Of a DNA stretch of 64,000 nt, positions 8,334 through 16,823 are shown in pieces. The notes under the pieces were generated by a model. The model was given only the letters and a program-made list of their open reading frames with translations, was not told where the DNA came from and did no database searches. Both the position numbers and the translations under genes were made by a program. The stretch lies in assembly GCF_013377015.1 (NCBI RefSeq), contig NZ_JACABA010000001.1:579554-643553 (forward strand), written 5' to 3'. Each line of letters starts with the position of its first letter. Positions within the stretch are counted from its first letter, which is position 1. Origin of the DNA: Rhodopseudomonas sp. (lineage in GTDB: Bacteria; Pseudomonadota; Alphaproteobacteria; Rhizobiales; Xanthobacteraceae).

Positions 8334-9029
8334 ATGGACGACTGGATCGACTATTACGACTCCACGCATACGATCTACGTCAGCAAGCTGCATCGCGACG
8401 TGCACTTCGAGGAGATCGCCCGGGACATCGTCGGCTACATCTCATCGCCCGACGCCACGGTGCTGGACTATGCCTGCGGCGAAGCGCTATCGGCGGCGCA
8501 GGTCGCGGACGCCTGCGGCAAGCTGATCCTCGCCGAGCCCGCGCCCGGCGTGCGCGGCCGACTGATCGCCCGGTTCGCGCCCAACACCAAGATCAGGGTG
8601 CGCTCGCTCGACGATCTCAGGAAGATGGAGGAAAACTCCGTCGATCTCGCGGTGATGAATTCGGTGGCGCAATACATGACGCCGGCGGAGCTCGACACCG
8701 CCTTCGCGGTGATCGGTAAATTGCTCAAGCCCAGCGGCAAGCTGGTGCTCGGCGACATCCTGCAGCCCGACGTCGGCATGGCTAAGGACGTCGCCGCGCT
8801 GCTGCGCTTCGCGGCGAGCCACGGCTTCATCAAGGACGCGCTATGGGGACTGGCGCGCACCGCGATGTCCGACTATCGCCAGCTGCGCGCCAAGATCGGG
8901 CTGCAGCGCTACAGCGAGGCCGAGATGATCGCCAAGCTGAAAGCGGCCGGCCTCACCGCCACCCGCGCACCGCGCAATATCGGGCACAATCCGTGGCGGA
9001 TGACGTTCGTCGCACGGCACGCGTTCTAG
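8334..9029 (+). CDS. class I SAM-dependent methyltransferase
   Basis: 231 residues from the ATG at 8334; the frame is open further upstream but that part overlaps dps on the other strand and shows no protein-like composition. The SAM-binding motif I is V-L-D-Y-A-C-G-E-A, followed by an acidic residue at the end of strand 2 (L-A-E-P-A) and by V-D-L-A-V-M-N-S-V-A-Q-Y (motif IV region). The C-terminal Y-S-E-A-E-M-x-x-x-L-K-A-A-G-L-T-A-T-R-A and N-P-W-R-M-T-F-V-A-R fit ubiquinone/small-molecule methyltransferases. Substrate unknown. It is divergent from dps. Confidence 0.8.
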   Translation: MDDWIDYYDSTHTIYVSKLHRDVHFEEIARDIVGYISSPDATVLDYACGEALSAAQVADACGKLILAEPAPGVRGRLIARFAPNTKIRVRSLDDLRKMEENSVDLAVMNSVAQYMTPAELDTAFAVIGKLLKPSGKLVLGDILQPDVGMAKDVAALLRFAASHGFIKDALWGLARTAMSDYRQLRAKIGLQRYSEAEMIAKLKAAGLTATRAPRNIGHNPWRMTFVARHAF

Positions 9030-9044
9030 GCGGCACTTACGCTG

Positions 9045-9158
9045 GTCATTCCGGGGCGCGAGAGCGAAGCTCGCGCGAACCCGGAATCTTGCGGCAAAGC
9101 CGGGCGCTGAGCGAGATTCCGGGTTGGCTCGGCCTGCGGCCTCGCGTCCCGGAATGAC
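9045..9158. repeat. palindromic intergenic repeat, family A (copy 3)
   Basis: 114 bases with the family A ends and inner arms, filling the gap between the convergent methyltransferase and helicase genes. Confidence 0.88.
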
Positions 9159-9173
9159 ATCAATGTTCGACGT

Positions 9174-10283
9174 TCACACCACGATGCTGAGCCGCTTCGC
9201 CGCTCTTGTGATGCCGGTATAGAGCCAGCGCGCGCGGCTCTCCTGGAACGCGAAACTCTCGTCGAACAGCACCACGTCGTCCCATTGCGAGCCCTGCGAT
9301 TTGTGCACGGTTAGCACGTAGCCGTAGTCGAACTCGTCATAGGGCTTGCGCTGCTCCCACGGGATCTCCTCGATCGCGCCGCCGAAGCAGTCGCCGCGCA
9401 CCGAAACCTTGGTCACCTTGCCGCCGAAATCCTCGTCCGGCGCGAGGCGCATGGTGATGATCTGCGACTTCGACGCGGCGCGCGACTTGACCCGCCACAG
9501 CCCGCCGTTGAACAGCGCCTTCTTGCGGTTGTTGCGCAGGCAGACCAGCTTGTCGCCGGCCACCGGCAACGGGTCCTCGATGTCGAGCCGCTTCCGGAAC
9601 CGCATGTTGTAGGCGCGCCGCGTGGCGTTGCGGCCGACCAGCACCTGGTCCGCCTGCATCACCCGCTGCGGGTCGAGTTCATCGCGCGACACCACCTGGC
9701 TTTCGCCGTAGCGGCCGATGTCGAGCTCGCGGCCCTCGCGCACGTCCATCGACATCCGGACGATCGGATCGTCCTGAGCCTGGCGGTGTACCTCGGTCAG
9801 CATCACGTCGGGTTCGCAATTAGTGAAGTAGCCGCCGCCCTGGATCGGCGGCAGCTGCGCCGGATCGCCGAGCACCAGCAGCGGACACTCGAACGACATC
9901 AGATCGCGGCCGAGTTCCTCATCGACCATCGAGCATTCGTCGATCACGATCAGCTTGGCCTTCGAGGCCGGCGCGTCGTCCCATAATTCGAAGCTCGGCT
10001 GCTCGACGCCGGATTCGCGGGCGCGATAGATCAGCGAATGAATCGTCGAGGCTCCATCGCAGCCCTTGTTGCGCATCACCAGCGCCGCCTTGCCGGTAAA
10101 CGCCGCGAACTTCACCTCGCCGCTAACGCCGTCGGCGATGTGGCGCGCCAGCGTGGTCTTGCCAGTGCCGGCATAGCCGAACAGCCGGAATACCGGCGGC
10201 GTGCCGGCCTTGCCGGGCTTGGCCTTCAGCCAGTCGGCGACGGCTTTCAGCGCGGCATCCTGATGCGGGGTAAAGGTCGGCAT
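9174..10283 (-). CDS. RecD-like/PIF1-type superfamily 1 DNA helicase
   Basis: 369 residues. Walker A is G-Y-A-G-T-G-K-T-T with K42, Walker B is V-I-D-E-C-S-M-V with D115-E116, and the C-terminal UvrD_C_2-type motif is T-V-H-K-S-Q-G-S-Q-W-D followed by Y-T-G-I-T-R-A. Motifs and short length match the single-domain RecD-like ATPases (COG0507 type) of alphaproteobacteria, which lack the N-terminal HhH region of RecD2. 5'-3' helicase activity is expected from the family. It stands alone between repeat A3 and the second transglutaminase-like gene. Confidence 0.85.
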   Translation of the reverse strand: MPTFTPHQDAALKAVADWLKAKPGKAGTPPVFRLFGYAGTGKTTLARHIADGVSGEVKFAAFTGKAALVMRNKGCDGASTIHSLIYRARESGVEQPSFELWDDAPASKAKLIVIDECSMVDEELGRDLMSFECPLLVLGDPAQLPPIQGGGYFTNCEPDVMLTEVHRQAQDDPIVRMSMDVREGRELDIGRYGESQVVSRDELDPQRVMQADQVLVGRNATRRAYNMRFRKRLDIEDPLPVAGDKLVCLRNNRKKALFNGGLWRVKSRAASKSQIITMRLAPDEDFGGKVTKVSVRGDCFGGAIEEIPWEQRKPYDEFDYGYVLTVHKSQGSQWDDVVLFDESFAFQESRARWLYTGITRAAKRLSIVV

Positions 10284-10354
10284 GGGATCTCTGGAATGCG
10301 GCCAGCCGCGCCCGAAAGCGCCGACTCAGGCGCGCAAGCTAGCCAATCGGGCGC

Positions 10355-11182
10355 TTAGCGCAAGACTCCGGCGCTCTCGTCGATCTCGTCGGTCCAGACC
10401 TTGAAGGAGACCAGGGTGTTTGGGCCAAAGGTATGGGTGATCGGCACGTCGGCAGCGTCGCGGCCTTGCGCGATCAGCACGCGGCCCAGTCGCGGGATAT
10501 TGTTGCGCGGATCGAAGGTGTGCCAATGGCCGCCCAGATAGGCCTCGAACCAGCCGGCGAAATCGCCGACACCCCACGGCTTCGGCGTGCCGACGTCGCC
10601 CAGATAGCCGGTGCAATAGCGCGCCGGAATGTTCATGCAGCGGCAGAAGGCGATCGCCAGATGCGCGTAGTCGCGACAGACGCCGCGACCTTCCTCAAAC
10701 GCGTCCCAGGCGGTGCGGGTGGGTCGGGCGTGTTGATAATTGAATGCGATGTGGTTGTGCACGAAATCGCAGATCGCCTGGACCCGCGGCCATCCCGGCG
10801 CTGTCGATCCGAACATCTGCCAGGCGACGTCGGACAACCGATCGGTGTCGCAATAGCGACTGCCGAGCAGATAGACGATGGTCTCCGCCGGCAGGTCCTC
10901 GACGGCATGCTGGATCGCGTCCGGCACCACCGGATCGGGCGGACCGAGATCGCGAACGATGCCGTCGGCTGCGAGCCGCATCCGGCCGGCCGGCGCGACG
11001 ATGCGGCTGCACCAATTGCCGAAGCCATCGCGATAGGGCGTGATCGGCACCACCGGATCGGTGGTGAGGAAGTCCGGGACGATCACGTCGGAGGCGCGAG
11101 TGTAGTGCACTCCGAGCACCATCAGCATCGGAGTCGGCTGTGGAAAATCGTAGATCATCTCGTAGCCGACGCGAAGCTTCAT
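10355..11182 (-). CDS. transglutaminase-like protein lacking the canonical histidine
   Basis: 275 residues from the ATG at 11182 (GAGGAC upstream). The N-terminal domain resembles the bacterial transglutaminase N-domain, and the core has C169 in G-R-G-V-C-R-D-Y-A-H-L-A and D224 in H-T-F-D-P-R-N. At the position of the triad histidine (H-A-W in the 527-1459 protein) this protein has A209-G-W, so the usual catalytic histidine is absent. Enzyme activity is therefore doubtful, or another residue such as H219 or H221 substitutes. Cytoplasmic; no partner genes adjacent. Confidence 0.85.
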   Translation of the reverse strand: MKLRVGYEMIYDFPQPTPMLMVLGVHYTRASDVIVPDFLTTDPVVPITPYRDGFGNWCSRIVAPAGRMRLAADGIVRDLGPPDPVVPDAIQHAVEDLPAETIVYLLGSRYCDTDRLSDVAWQMFGSTAPGWPRVQAICDFVHNHIAFNYQHARPTRTAWDAFEEGRGVCRDYAHLAIAFCRCMNIPARYCTGYLGDVGTPKPWGVGDFAGWFEAYLGGHWHTFDPRNNIPRLGRVLIAQGRDAADVPITHTFGPNTLVSFKVWTDEIDESAGVLR

Positions 11183-11564
11183 CAGACAAGTCCTCAATGA
11201 GTTGGGGCGGGCCGACAGCAACGCGGGATGTTGTTCAACGTTCCGCGATGACGATCGCCGTCAGCGCCTGCATTTTGACAAGCCGCAGGCGCAAGCAACT
11301 GCCGTCCGCCCTCCATGTCGCGCATTGATCAGTATAATCACAAAGATGGCGATACAAATGCCCAAAAGCAAGGTTGTAAGCCCTGTTTGCAGGCGCCAAG
11401 CGGCGTCGCAGCCAGAATAGAATAGCTATTGCGAGCGAAAGAGCGCACAGCATCGCTGCAATTGCCCACATCCCGCGCGGCGATCCGCCAAGCCCGGATC
11501 CGCACACCGCGCAATCCGAGCCCTCGCTCCGTGTCGCCACGCCCAAGCGTGCAGGAAGGTGCTC
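11183..11564. other. 382-base region without an assured gene
   Basis: Between two divergent genes. It contains one possible leftward small membrane protein (11235-11471, listed separately) and otherwise nothing recognisable; the stretch around 11325-11440 is AT-richer than its surroundings. Confidence 0.5.
11235..11471 (-). CDS. possible 78-aa single-span membrane protein
   Basis: From an ATG at 11471 the frame begins with a clear hydrophobic segment (about residues 2-21, M-W-A-I-A-A-M-L-C-A-L-S-L-A-I-A-I-L) followed by arginines (R-R-R), the positive-inside pattern of a membrane anchor. The remainder is unrecognised. The only ribosome-site-like sequence is a weak G-rich run before the ATG. 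The evidence is just the hydrophobic helix, so this may be chance coding. Confidence 0.25.
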   Translation of the reverse strand: MWAIAAMLCALSLAIAILFWLRRRLAPANRAYNLAFGHLYRHLCDYTDQCATWRADGSCLRLRLVKMQALTAIVIAER

Positions 11565-11834
11565 GTGACCACCAGAACGCGCCGAGAGACCTTGACCTTC
11601 CATCATCCGTTCCGGCTCGCCGGGATCGATCGGCTGCTGCCGGCCGGCGCCTATGACGTGGTGACCGACGAGGAGATGATCGAGGGGCTGTCGTTCGCCT
11701 CGTTCCGGCGCATCGCCACCATGATCACGATCCCGGCCGCGCCGCCGCACCATTCGTCGATGGAAATGATTTCCGTCGACGCCACCGATCTGGCGGAAGC
11801 GCAGCGCCAGGATGCGGCCGCGCCTTCGTCCTAG
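11565..11834 (+). CDS. small conserved-looking hypothetical protein
   Basis: 89 residues from a GTG at 11565, chosen because AGGAAGG ends five bases before it; a GTG two codons earlier overlaps that site. The sequence is balanced and soluble: R-E-T-L-T-F-H-H-P-F-R-L, then a turn-rich G-A-Y-D-V-V-T-D-E-E-x-I-E-G-L-S-F-x-S-F-R-R. It looks like a genuine globular protein. No family was recognised. It is followed after 32 bases by the DUF1488-like gene in the same direction. Confidence 0.6.
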   Translation: MTTRTRRETLTFHHPFRLAGIDRLLPAGAYDVVTDEEMIEGLSFASFRRIATMITIPAAPPHHSSMEMISVDATDLAEAQRQDAAAPSS

Positions 11835-11866
11835 TTTCGCACCACTTCAATCGTCGGAGTTATCAA

Positions 11867-12145
11867 ATGGCTTTCAACAGCGGCAAGTTCCAGGGCTATG
11901 ACATGGACCGGTCGGTGGTTCTGTTCTCGATGATGAACGATCTCACCGAGGTCCCCTGCGCGATCAGCACCACGGCGATGGACGATCTCGACGGCGCGAA
12001 ACGCACGCCGGCGGCTCTGCGCGAGGAGCAGTTCATGCGGCTGCGCGCCAGCATCGAGGAGAAGGCCGGACTGAAATTCTCCAATTCCGAACTGGAAGGC
12101 AAGCCCGCGGGCATCATCCTTCGCAGCATCGACTTCCGGAAGTAA
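11867..12145 (+). CDS. DUF1488-like small protein
   Basis: 92 residues. The layout (Y-D-M-D-R-S-V-V-L-F-S-M-M-N near the start, then V-P-C-A-I-S-T-T-A-M-D-D-L-D and an F-x-x-x-R-x-x-I-E-x-x-A-x-x-K-F helix) resembles the small DUF1488 proteins of Proteobacteria, whose function is unknown. The match is by pattern only. It probably forms a transcription unit with the preceding small gene. Confidence 0.6.
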   Translation: MAFNSGKFQGYDMDRSVVLFSMMNDLTEVPCAISTTAMDDLDGAKRTPAALREEQFMRLRASIEEKAGLKFSNSELEGKPAGIILRSIDFRK

Positions 12146-12222
12146 GATCGCTATTCCGGGCGTGACGCGGCCGGACTGACGATGCGAAATCAGCCGCGCC
12201 ACATGATGGTGCGGAGCATAGG

Positions 12223-12378
12223 ATGAAACGCGTCGCGATCTGGCTCGCTTACGGCGTCGGCGCCCTCGCCTGCCTGTATCTGGCGCTTTACACCTATCGC
12301 ATGCTCACCGCGCCAAACCTCGCGCCCGGCGAGCCGATCCATATTTTCAGAAAGCCCGACGCACCGAAATATTCGTGA
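12223..12378 (+). CDS. 51-aa small membrane protein
   Basis: A short frame with GGAG seven bases before its ATG. Residues 6-25 are a hydrophobic helix (I-W-L-A-Y-G-V-G-A-L-A-C-L-Y-L-A-L-Y), then a polar tail ending P-D-A-P-K-Y-S. A lysine-arginine pair precedes the helix, so the tail is probably periplasmic. No family recognised. Confidence 0.55.
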   Translation: MKRVAIWLAYGVGALACLYLALYTYRMLTAPNLAPGEPIHIFRKPDAPKYS

Positions 12379-12416
12379 GTACGAGCGTGTAGTGCCCAGT
12401 ATGAGACTTCGAGGTG

Positions 12417-12758
12417 TTATCTAGTGGTCGATGCAGATATTGTTGCAGTTCCGGCCCAGCTCCACAGTTTAGGAGCAATAGTCATGAGCCCGCCGGCGAT
12501 GACTAAGAACGTCGTGACGACAACAACAATGAACCCCTTACTTGGAAGATGGTCAACCTTCACTTCAAGCTTGGCCATGCGATCCCGGATATCGCGCATA
12601 TCCGCTTGAAGTTCACCCAGAAATTTCTTGGTGTAATCTCCATCAACTTGAATTTTTGCCAACTCAGTTTGCAAAACATCTAGCGAGCGACCAGAGTCGC
12701 GCGGGGGCGTCCCCACACCGGGATCGGGCGTTTGAATGGTTGTTCGATCCTTCGCCAC
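12417..12758 (-). CDS. hypothetical coiled-coil protein with C-terminal membrane anchor
   Basis: 113 residues from a GTG at 12758 with AGGG upstream. The middle (about 27-70) is a heptad-rich charged helix (L-x-x-E-L-x-K-I ... M-R-D-I-R-D-R-M-A-K-L-E-V-K-V-D-H-L), followed by one hydrophobic span (about 76-98) and a short tail. This tail-anchored coiled-coil design is common in phage-derived or mobile cargo genes. Base composition is more AT-rich than the surroundings. It lies five bases after the 84-aa gene, so the two are probably co-transcribed. Function unknown. Confidence 0.6.
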   Translation of the reverse strand: MAKDRTTIQTPDPGVGTPPRDSGRSLDVLQTELAKIQVDGDYTKKFLGELQADMRDIRDRMAKLEVKVDHLPSKGFIVVVVTTFLVIAGGLMTIAPKLWSWAGTATISASTTR

Positions 12759-12763
12759 GAACG

Positions 12764-13018
12764 CTACCCTGAATTAAGAGTTAGCCACTCCCAAAGATCC
12801 TTACGGAAATACCCGTAGTGGCCAGCAATGGAAAATACTACAAATTGACCCGCTGCACCATTTAGGCCTATCCGGTCCGCAACTTGCTGCGCCGTCACGC
12901 CGGTCTCGGCAACAACCCATTGTCCGGGGCCGATCGCATAGTGTTTGGGAAATCGCGAATTGATTATTCCGGGAAGGACAGAGTTGTCGATCGGGGCGAG
13001 TACCGCAAAGGCTGCCAT
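12764..13018 (-). CDS. hypothetical 84-aa protein
   Basis: Starts at the ATG at 13018, with AAGGA ten bases upstream. The sequence is protein-like: A-V-L-A-P-I-D-N near the start, A-I-G-P-G-Q-W-V-V-A-E-T-G-V-T-A-Q-Q-V-A-D-R-I-G in the middle and a C-terminal Y-F-R-K-D-L-W-E-W-L. I recall unnamed small proteins of this pattern in rhizobia, but no family name can be given. It sits in an AT-richer patch with the coiled-coil gene. Confidence 0.6.
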   Translation of the reverse strand: MAAFAVLAPIDNSVLPGIINSRFPKHYAIGPGQWVVAETGVTAQQVADRIGLNGAAGQFVVFSIAGHYGYFRKDLWEWLTLNSG

Positions 13019-13308
13019 TGGCAAGCTGTCCTTGGCCTAAATCGTGCGATGTGCTTACCGGTAAGCAATCCACGAAAACATAATATGCCAACCGGGCCTG
13101 CGGGTCAAAGACGCGCAGCCGCCGCAATTGTTTCGTCATTCGGAAAAAAAGCCATCCGGAAGCCTTGAAAGATTCCGAGGAGTGCAAGAGCTGGCCTCAT
13201 GGCCACAAAGACTGGAAGATTCGTTGCAGGTGGTCCTCCAGCCCGAAAGAAATACCAATCCCGGCGGCCAAAACTCGGGGATCAGCATACAGGGCTCGTA
13301 GACCCGCC
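13019..13308. other. gap between the small-gene pair and flbD
   Basis: 290 bases without an assured gene. A leftward frame from an ATG at 13139 runs on into the 84-aa gene in another frame and is judged non-coding. At 13284-13309, directly after the flbD stop, AGGGC and GCCCT can form a small hairpin without a T-run, a weak candidate terminator. Confidence 0.35.
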
Positions 13309-14688
13309 CTATGCCGTCGCGACGAACGCCCGGTATTCGCCGGAGCCGGCCGGGGTCACCGGCAGGCCGCCGTCGGCATATTCGTTCAGCTTGTTGCGCA
13401 GCGTGCGGATCGAGATGCCGAGGATGTTGGCGGCGTGGGTGCGGTTGCCGAGGCAATGTTTCAGCGTCTCCAGGATCAGGTCGCGCTCGACATCGGCGAC
13501 CGTGCGCCCGACCAGCGCGCGCGTGACCTGTTCGGCCGCGAAGGTGGCGTGCGCCACCGCCGGCACGGTCTTCTGCAGATCGAGCCGGTCGCCGTCGGGC
13601 GTCAGGATCGCGTCGGCGCCGATCTCGTCGCCCTGCGCCATCAGCACCGAGCGGTGGATGGTGTTTTCCAATTCGCGGACGTTGCCCTGCCAGCGATTGC
13701 TGGTCAGCACGCGGCGCGCGTCGGCGGAAATCGGCCGCACCGGCACGCCATTGGCGTCGGCATATTTGCGGGCGAAATGCTGCGCCAGCTCGAGAATGTC
13801 GGCGGGCCGCTCGCGCAGCGGCGGGATCTTCAGATTGACGACGTTGAGCCGGAACAGCAGATCCTCGCGGAACGTGCCTTCGCGCACCGCGTCGGCGAGG
13901 TTGCGGTTCGAGGTGGCGATGATGCGGATGTCGATCGGCACCGGGCGGGTGCCGCCGACGCGGTCGATCACCCGCTCCTGGATCGCGCGCAGCAGCTTCG
14001 ACTGCAGCCGGACGTCCATTTCGGAGATTTCGTCGAGCAGCAGCGTGCCGCCGGTGGCCTCCTCGAACTTGCCGATCCGGCGCGCGATCGCGCCGGTGAA
14101 GGCGCCCTTCTCATGGCCGAACAATTCGGATTCCAGCAAGTGCTCGGGGATCGCCGCGCAGTTGATGCTGATGAACGGCTTCTTGGCGCGGTTGGAGCGG
14201 GTGTGGACGTAGCGCGCCATCACCTCCTTGCCGGTGCCGGATTCGCCGGTGATCATCACCGAGGCGTCCGAGCCTGCGATCTGCTGCGCCAGCTTCACCA
14301 CCTTGGCCATCGCCTCGTCGCGATACACCAGTTCGCGGGAATCGTTGGCGACCGCGGCCAGCACCGCGGCGATCAGCTCCGGATCCGGCGGCAGCGGGAT
14401 GTATTCCTTGGCGCCGGCGTGGATCGCGGCGACCGCGGCGCGGGCGTCGGTGGCGATGCCGCAGGCGACGATCGGCACGTGGATGTGCTCGGCTTCAAGC
14501 CGCATCACCAGATCGCGGATGTCGAGCGCGACGTCGACCAGCAGCAGGTCGGCGCCCTTGCCGCCGCGCAGCACCCGCATCGCCTGTTCGTTGTTCTCCG
14601 CGTGCGTCACGGAGGCGCCATTGTCCATGGCGATCTTGGTGGCCGTCGTAAGCTGGCCCTTCAAGGTACCAACGATGAGAAGCCGCAT
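13309..14688 (-). CDS. flbD: FlbD, sigma-54-dependent flagellar transcriptional activator
   Basis: 459 residues. The N-terminal receiver-like domain (about 1-115) begins M-R-L-L-I-V-G and lacks the usual acidic pair, as in Caulobacter FlbD, which is controlled by FliX and not by a simple phosphorelay. The AAA+ domain has Walker A G-E-S-G-T-G-K-E (148-155) and the sigma-54 contact loop G-A-F-T-G-A (195-200). The C-terminal Fis-type helix-turn-helix (A-A-N-I-L-G-I-S-I-R-T-L-R-N-K-L) ends near residue 440. It activates late flagellar operons. Last gene of the fliF operon. Confidence 0.95.
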   Translation of the reverse strand: MRLLIVGTLKGQLTTATKIAMDNGASVTHAENNEQAMRVLRGGKGADLLLVDVALDIRDLVMRLEAEHIHVPIVACGIATDARAAVAAIHAGAKEYIPLPPDPELIAAVLAAVANDSRELVYRDEAMAKVVKLAQQIAGSDASVMITGESGTGKEVMARYVHTRSNRAKKPFISINCAAIPEHLLESELFGHEKGAFTGAIARRIGKFEEATGGTLLLDEISEMDVRLQSKLLRAIQERVIDRVGGTRPVPIDIRIIATSNRNLADAVREGTFREDLLFRLNVVNLKIPPLRERPADILELAQHFARKYADANGVPVRPISADARRVLTSNRWQGNVRELENTIHRSVLMAQGDEIGADAILTPDGDRLDLQKTVPAVAHATFAAEQVTRALVGRTVADVERDLILETLKHCLGNRTHAANILGISIRTLRNKLNEYADGGLPVTPAGSGEYRAFVATA

Positions 14689-14733
14689 GGGTTGCTCCTG
14701 TTATCCTGCCGCGAAATCCGCCGGCTCTAAGTG

Positions 14734-15084
14734 TTAGGCGCGTTCCGCCTTGATGATTTCCGTCATGGTGACGCCGAGCTTGTCCTCGACCAGCACCACC
14801 TCGCCTCGCGCCACCAATCGGTTGTTGACGTAGATGTCGATCGCTTCGCCGACCCTGCGATCGAGTTCCAGCACGGTGCCGGGTCCGAGTTTCAGCAGTT
14901 CGCCGACGTCCATCTTGGAACGGCCGAGCACGGCCGACACCTGCACCGGGACGTCGAACACCGCCTCGAGATCGGCGGCGATCCGCGAGACCTGCTCTTC
15001 GTCGTTGTAGGCGACGTCGCCCAAGGGCGGCGCGTCGGCGCTATTGAGATCCGGAAGCGGCACCTGGCCTTCATTGTCACTCAT
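14734..15084 (-). CDS. fliN: flagellar motor switch protein FliN
   Basis: 116 residues. After an acidic variable N-terminus (about 1-30), the SpoA-type domain is complete: V-P-V-Q-V-S-A-V-L-G-R-S-K-M, L-L-K-L-G-P-G-T-V-L-E-L-D and V-N-N-R-L-V-A-R-G-E-V-V-L-V-E-D-K-L-G-V. FliN forms the lower C-ring ring that binds FliH and CheY-P and controls rotation. It lies 9 bases after fliH. Confidence 0.95.
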   Translation of the reverse strand: MSDNEGQVPLPDLNSADAPPLGDVAYNDEEQVSRIAADLEAVFDVPVQVSAVLGRSKMDVGELLKLGPGTVLELDRRVGEAIDIYVNNRLVARGEVVLVEDKLGVTMTEIIKAERA

Positions 15085-15093
15085 CTTGGTTCC

Positions 15094-15729
15094 TCAACTC
15101 CGGGACTGGCCGGCTTCATTGCGGGACGCCATGTAGCGGCCCACCAATTCACTGATCTTCGCTTCGATCGCCGCGCGCTCGAGCACCACGCCGCCATCCG
15201 CCCATTCGATCCTGCAATCGCCAGTCTCGATTTCGGGCTCGGCCAGCAGCACGAGGCGGCCCTCGAAGCCGCTTTGCTTGGCCAGCCGCTCGATCCGCTC
15301 GCGGGCGGCTTCAAGCAGTTGGTCGTTGATCCGCACCACCAGATGCGGCGTCGAGACCAGATGCCGGAAGCAATCCGCCACCAGCGCGGTGATCTCGGTC
15401 AGAGGCTCAGTCGCGATCAATTCGCCGCAGAGCTTGCGCGCGACCGAAACCGCGACCTCGACCGCTTCGGTTTCCATCCGGATTTCGACACCGGACAACC
15501 CGCGGGCGATGCTGCCGATCGCAGCGCCGATCTGCTCCAGCGCCGACGCCATGCGGCGGTCGCTCTCGACCTTGGCTTCGCGCTGAGCGGCGTCGAAGCC
15601 GGCGCGATAACCCCGCGCCTCGCCGGCGGCGACCTGCTCGGCGATCTCGGCGGCGGTCGCGGGTTTCTCGCGGGCCTTGTCCGGCACCCCGAAGTCCATG
15701 TCGAATAGATATTTCGCGGGCGCGGCCAT
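15094..15729 (-). CDS. fliH: FliH-like flagellar assembly protein (FlbE type)
   Basis: 211 residues placed between fliG and fliN, the position of flbE/fliH in Caulobacter. The first 20 residues (Y-L-F-D-M-D-F-G) are a conserved leader. Residues 25-80 are a glycine/alanine-rich helix (G-E-A-R-G-Y-R-A-G-F), and the C-terminal half resembles V-ATPase E/FliH (V-A-R-K-L ... L-V-V-R-I-N). It should regulate the export ATPase FliI and dock it to FliN. It overlaps fliG by one base, suggesting coupled translation. Confidence 0.85.
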   Translation of the reverse strand: MAAPAKYLFDMDFGVPDKAREKPATAAEIAEQVAAGEARGYRAGFDAAQREAKVESDRRMASALEQIGAAIGSIARGLSGVEIRMETEAVEVAVSVARKLCGELIATEPLTEITALVADCFRHLVSTPHLVVRINDQLLEAARERIERLAKQSGFEGRLVLLAEPEIETGDCRIEWADGGVVLERAAIEAKISELVGRYMASRNEAGQSRS

Positions 15730-16817
15730 CAGTACACCAGCTCGTCGTCGGCGCGGTTCTTGGTCAGCACGATTTCACCCTTCGCTGCGAGGTCCTTGGC
15801 CAGATTCACCAGCAGCGCCTGCGCCTCGTCGACGTCGCGTAACCGCACCGGGCCGAGCGCCGCCATGTCGTCGAGCAGCATCTTGCCGGCGCGCGACGAC
15901 ATGTTGCCGAGGAAGAAGGCGCGGACTTCTTCGTTGGCGCTCTTCAGCGCGATGCCGAGCTTGTCCTTGTCGACCTGACGCATCAGGGTCTGCGCCGATC
16001 CGGCGTCGAGCTTGACCAGATCGTCGAAGGTAAACATCAGTGCCTTGATGCGCTCGGCGGCTTCGCGGTTTTCCTCTTCCAGCGAGGTGATGAAGCGGGT
16101 CTCGGTCTGGCGATCGAAATTGTTGAAGATTTCCGCCATCACCTCGTGGGCGTCGCGCCGCCGTGTCTGCGACAGGTTGGACATGAATTCGGAACGCAGG
16201 GTCTTTTCCACGCTCTCGATCACGTCCTTCTGCACCGCTTCCATCTTCAGCATCCGGCCGATCACGTCGAGCGCCATGTCTTCCGGCAGGATCGCCAGCA
16301 CCCGCGCGGCGTGTTCGGACTTCAGCTTCGACAGCACCACCGCGGTGGTCTGCGGATATTCGTTCTTGAGGTAGTTCGCCAGCACCTCTTCCTGCACGTT
16401 GGAGAGCTTCTCCCACATGTTGCGGCCGGCCGGACCGCGGATTTCTTCCATGATGCCGCTGACGCGATCCGACGGCAGGTATTTCTGCAGCAGCCGTTCG
16501 GTGGCGTCGAACGTGCCCATCAGCGCCCCCGACGCCGACATCCGCGACACGAATTCCAGCAGCAGGTCTTCCACTACTTCGGGCTCGATGGTGCCGAGCG
16601 ACGACATCACCACCGAGAGTTCGCGAACCTCCTCGTCGTCGAGCAGGGCCCAGATCTTGCCGCCATACTGCTCGCCCAGTGCCAGCATCAGGATCGCCGC
16701 GCGCTTCGGACCCGAAATCGGCTTGCTCGGCGGCCGACCGCCCTGGCGTTGCGCCAGCGTCGCGACGACGCTGGCGATGTCGTTGCTGTTGTCACCTGTG
16801 GTCTGCGGGACTGCCAT
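15729..16817 (-). CDS. fliG: flagellar motor switch protein FliG
   Basis: 362 residues with the FliG N, middle and C domains. The opening [13 protein letters not shown] and the central E-Y-P-Q-T-x-A-V-V-L-S-K-L segment (E-H-P-Q-motif region) are typical, and the C-terminal torque helix carries alternating charges (residues about 280-330). FliG bridges the MS ring and the stator and transmits torque. Six bases separate it from fliF. Confidence 0.96.
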   Translation of the reverse strand: MAVPQTTGDNSNDIASVVATLAQRQGGRPPSKPISGPKRAAILMLALGEQYGGKIWALLDDEEVRELSVVMSSLGTIEPEVVEDLLLEFVSRMSASGALMGTFDATERLLQKYLPSDRVSGIMEEIRGPAGRNMWEKLSNVQEEVLANYLKNEYPQTTAVVLSKLKSEHAARVLAILPEDMALDVIGRMLKMEAVQKDVIESVEKTLRSEFMSNLSQTRRRDAHEVMAEIFNNFDRQTETRFITSLEEENREAAERIKALMFTFDDLVKLDAGSAQTLMRQVDKDKLGIALKSANEEVRAFFLGNMSSRAGKMLLDDMAALGPVRLRDVDEAQALLVNLAKDLAAKGEIVLTKNRADDELVY

Positions 16818-16823
16818 GTCAGA

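Noticed and set aside
12801-13139. Possible frameshifted extension of the 84-aa gene
   Set aside because: The upstream frame has a protein-like beginning but no match, and no clear slip site is seen; it is not needed to explain the gene.
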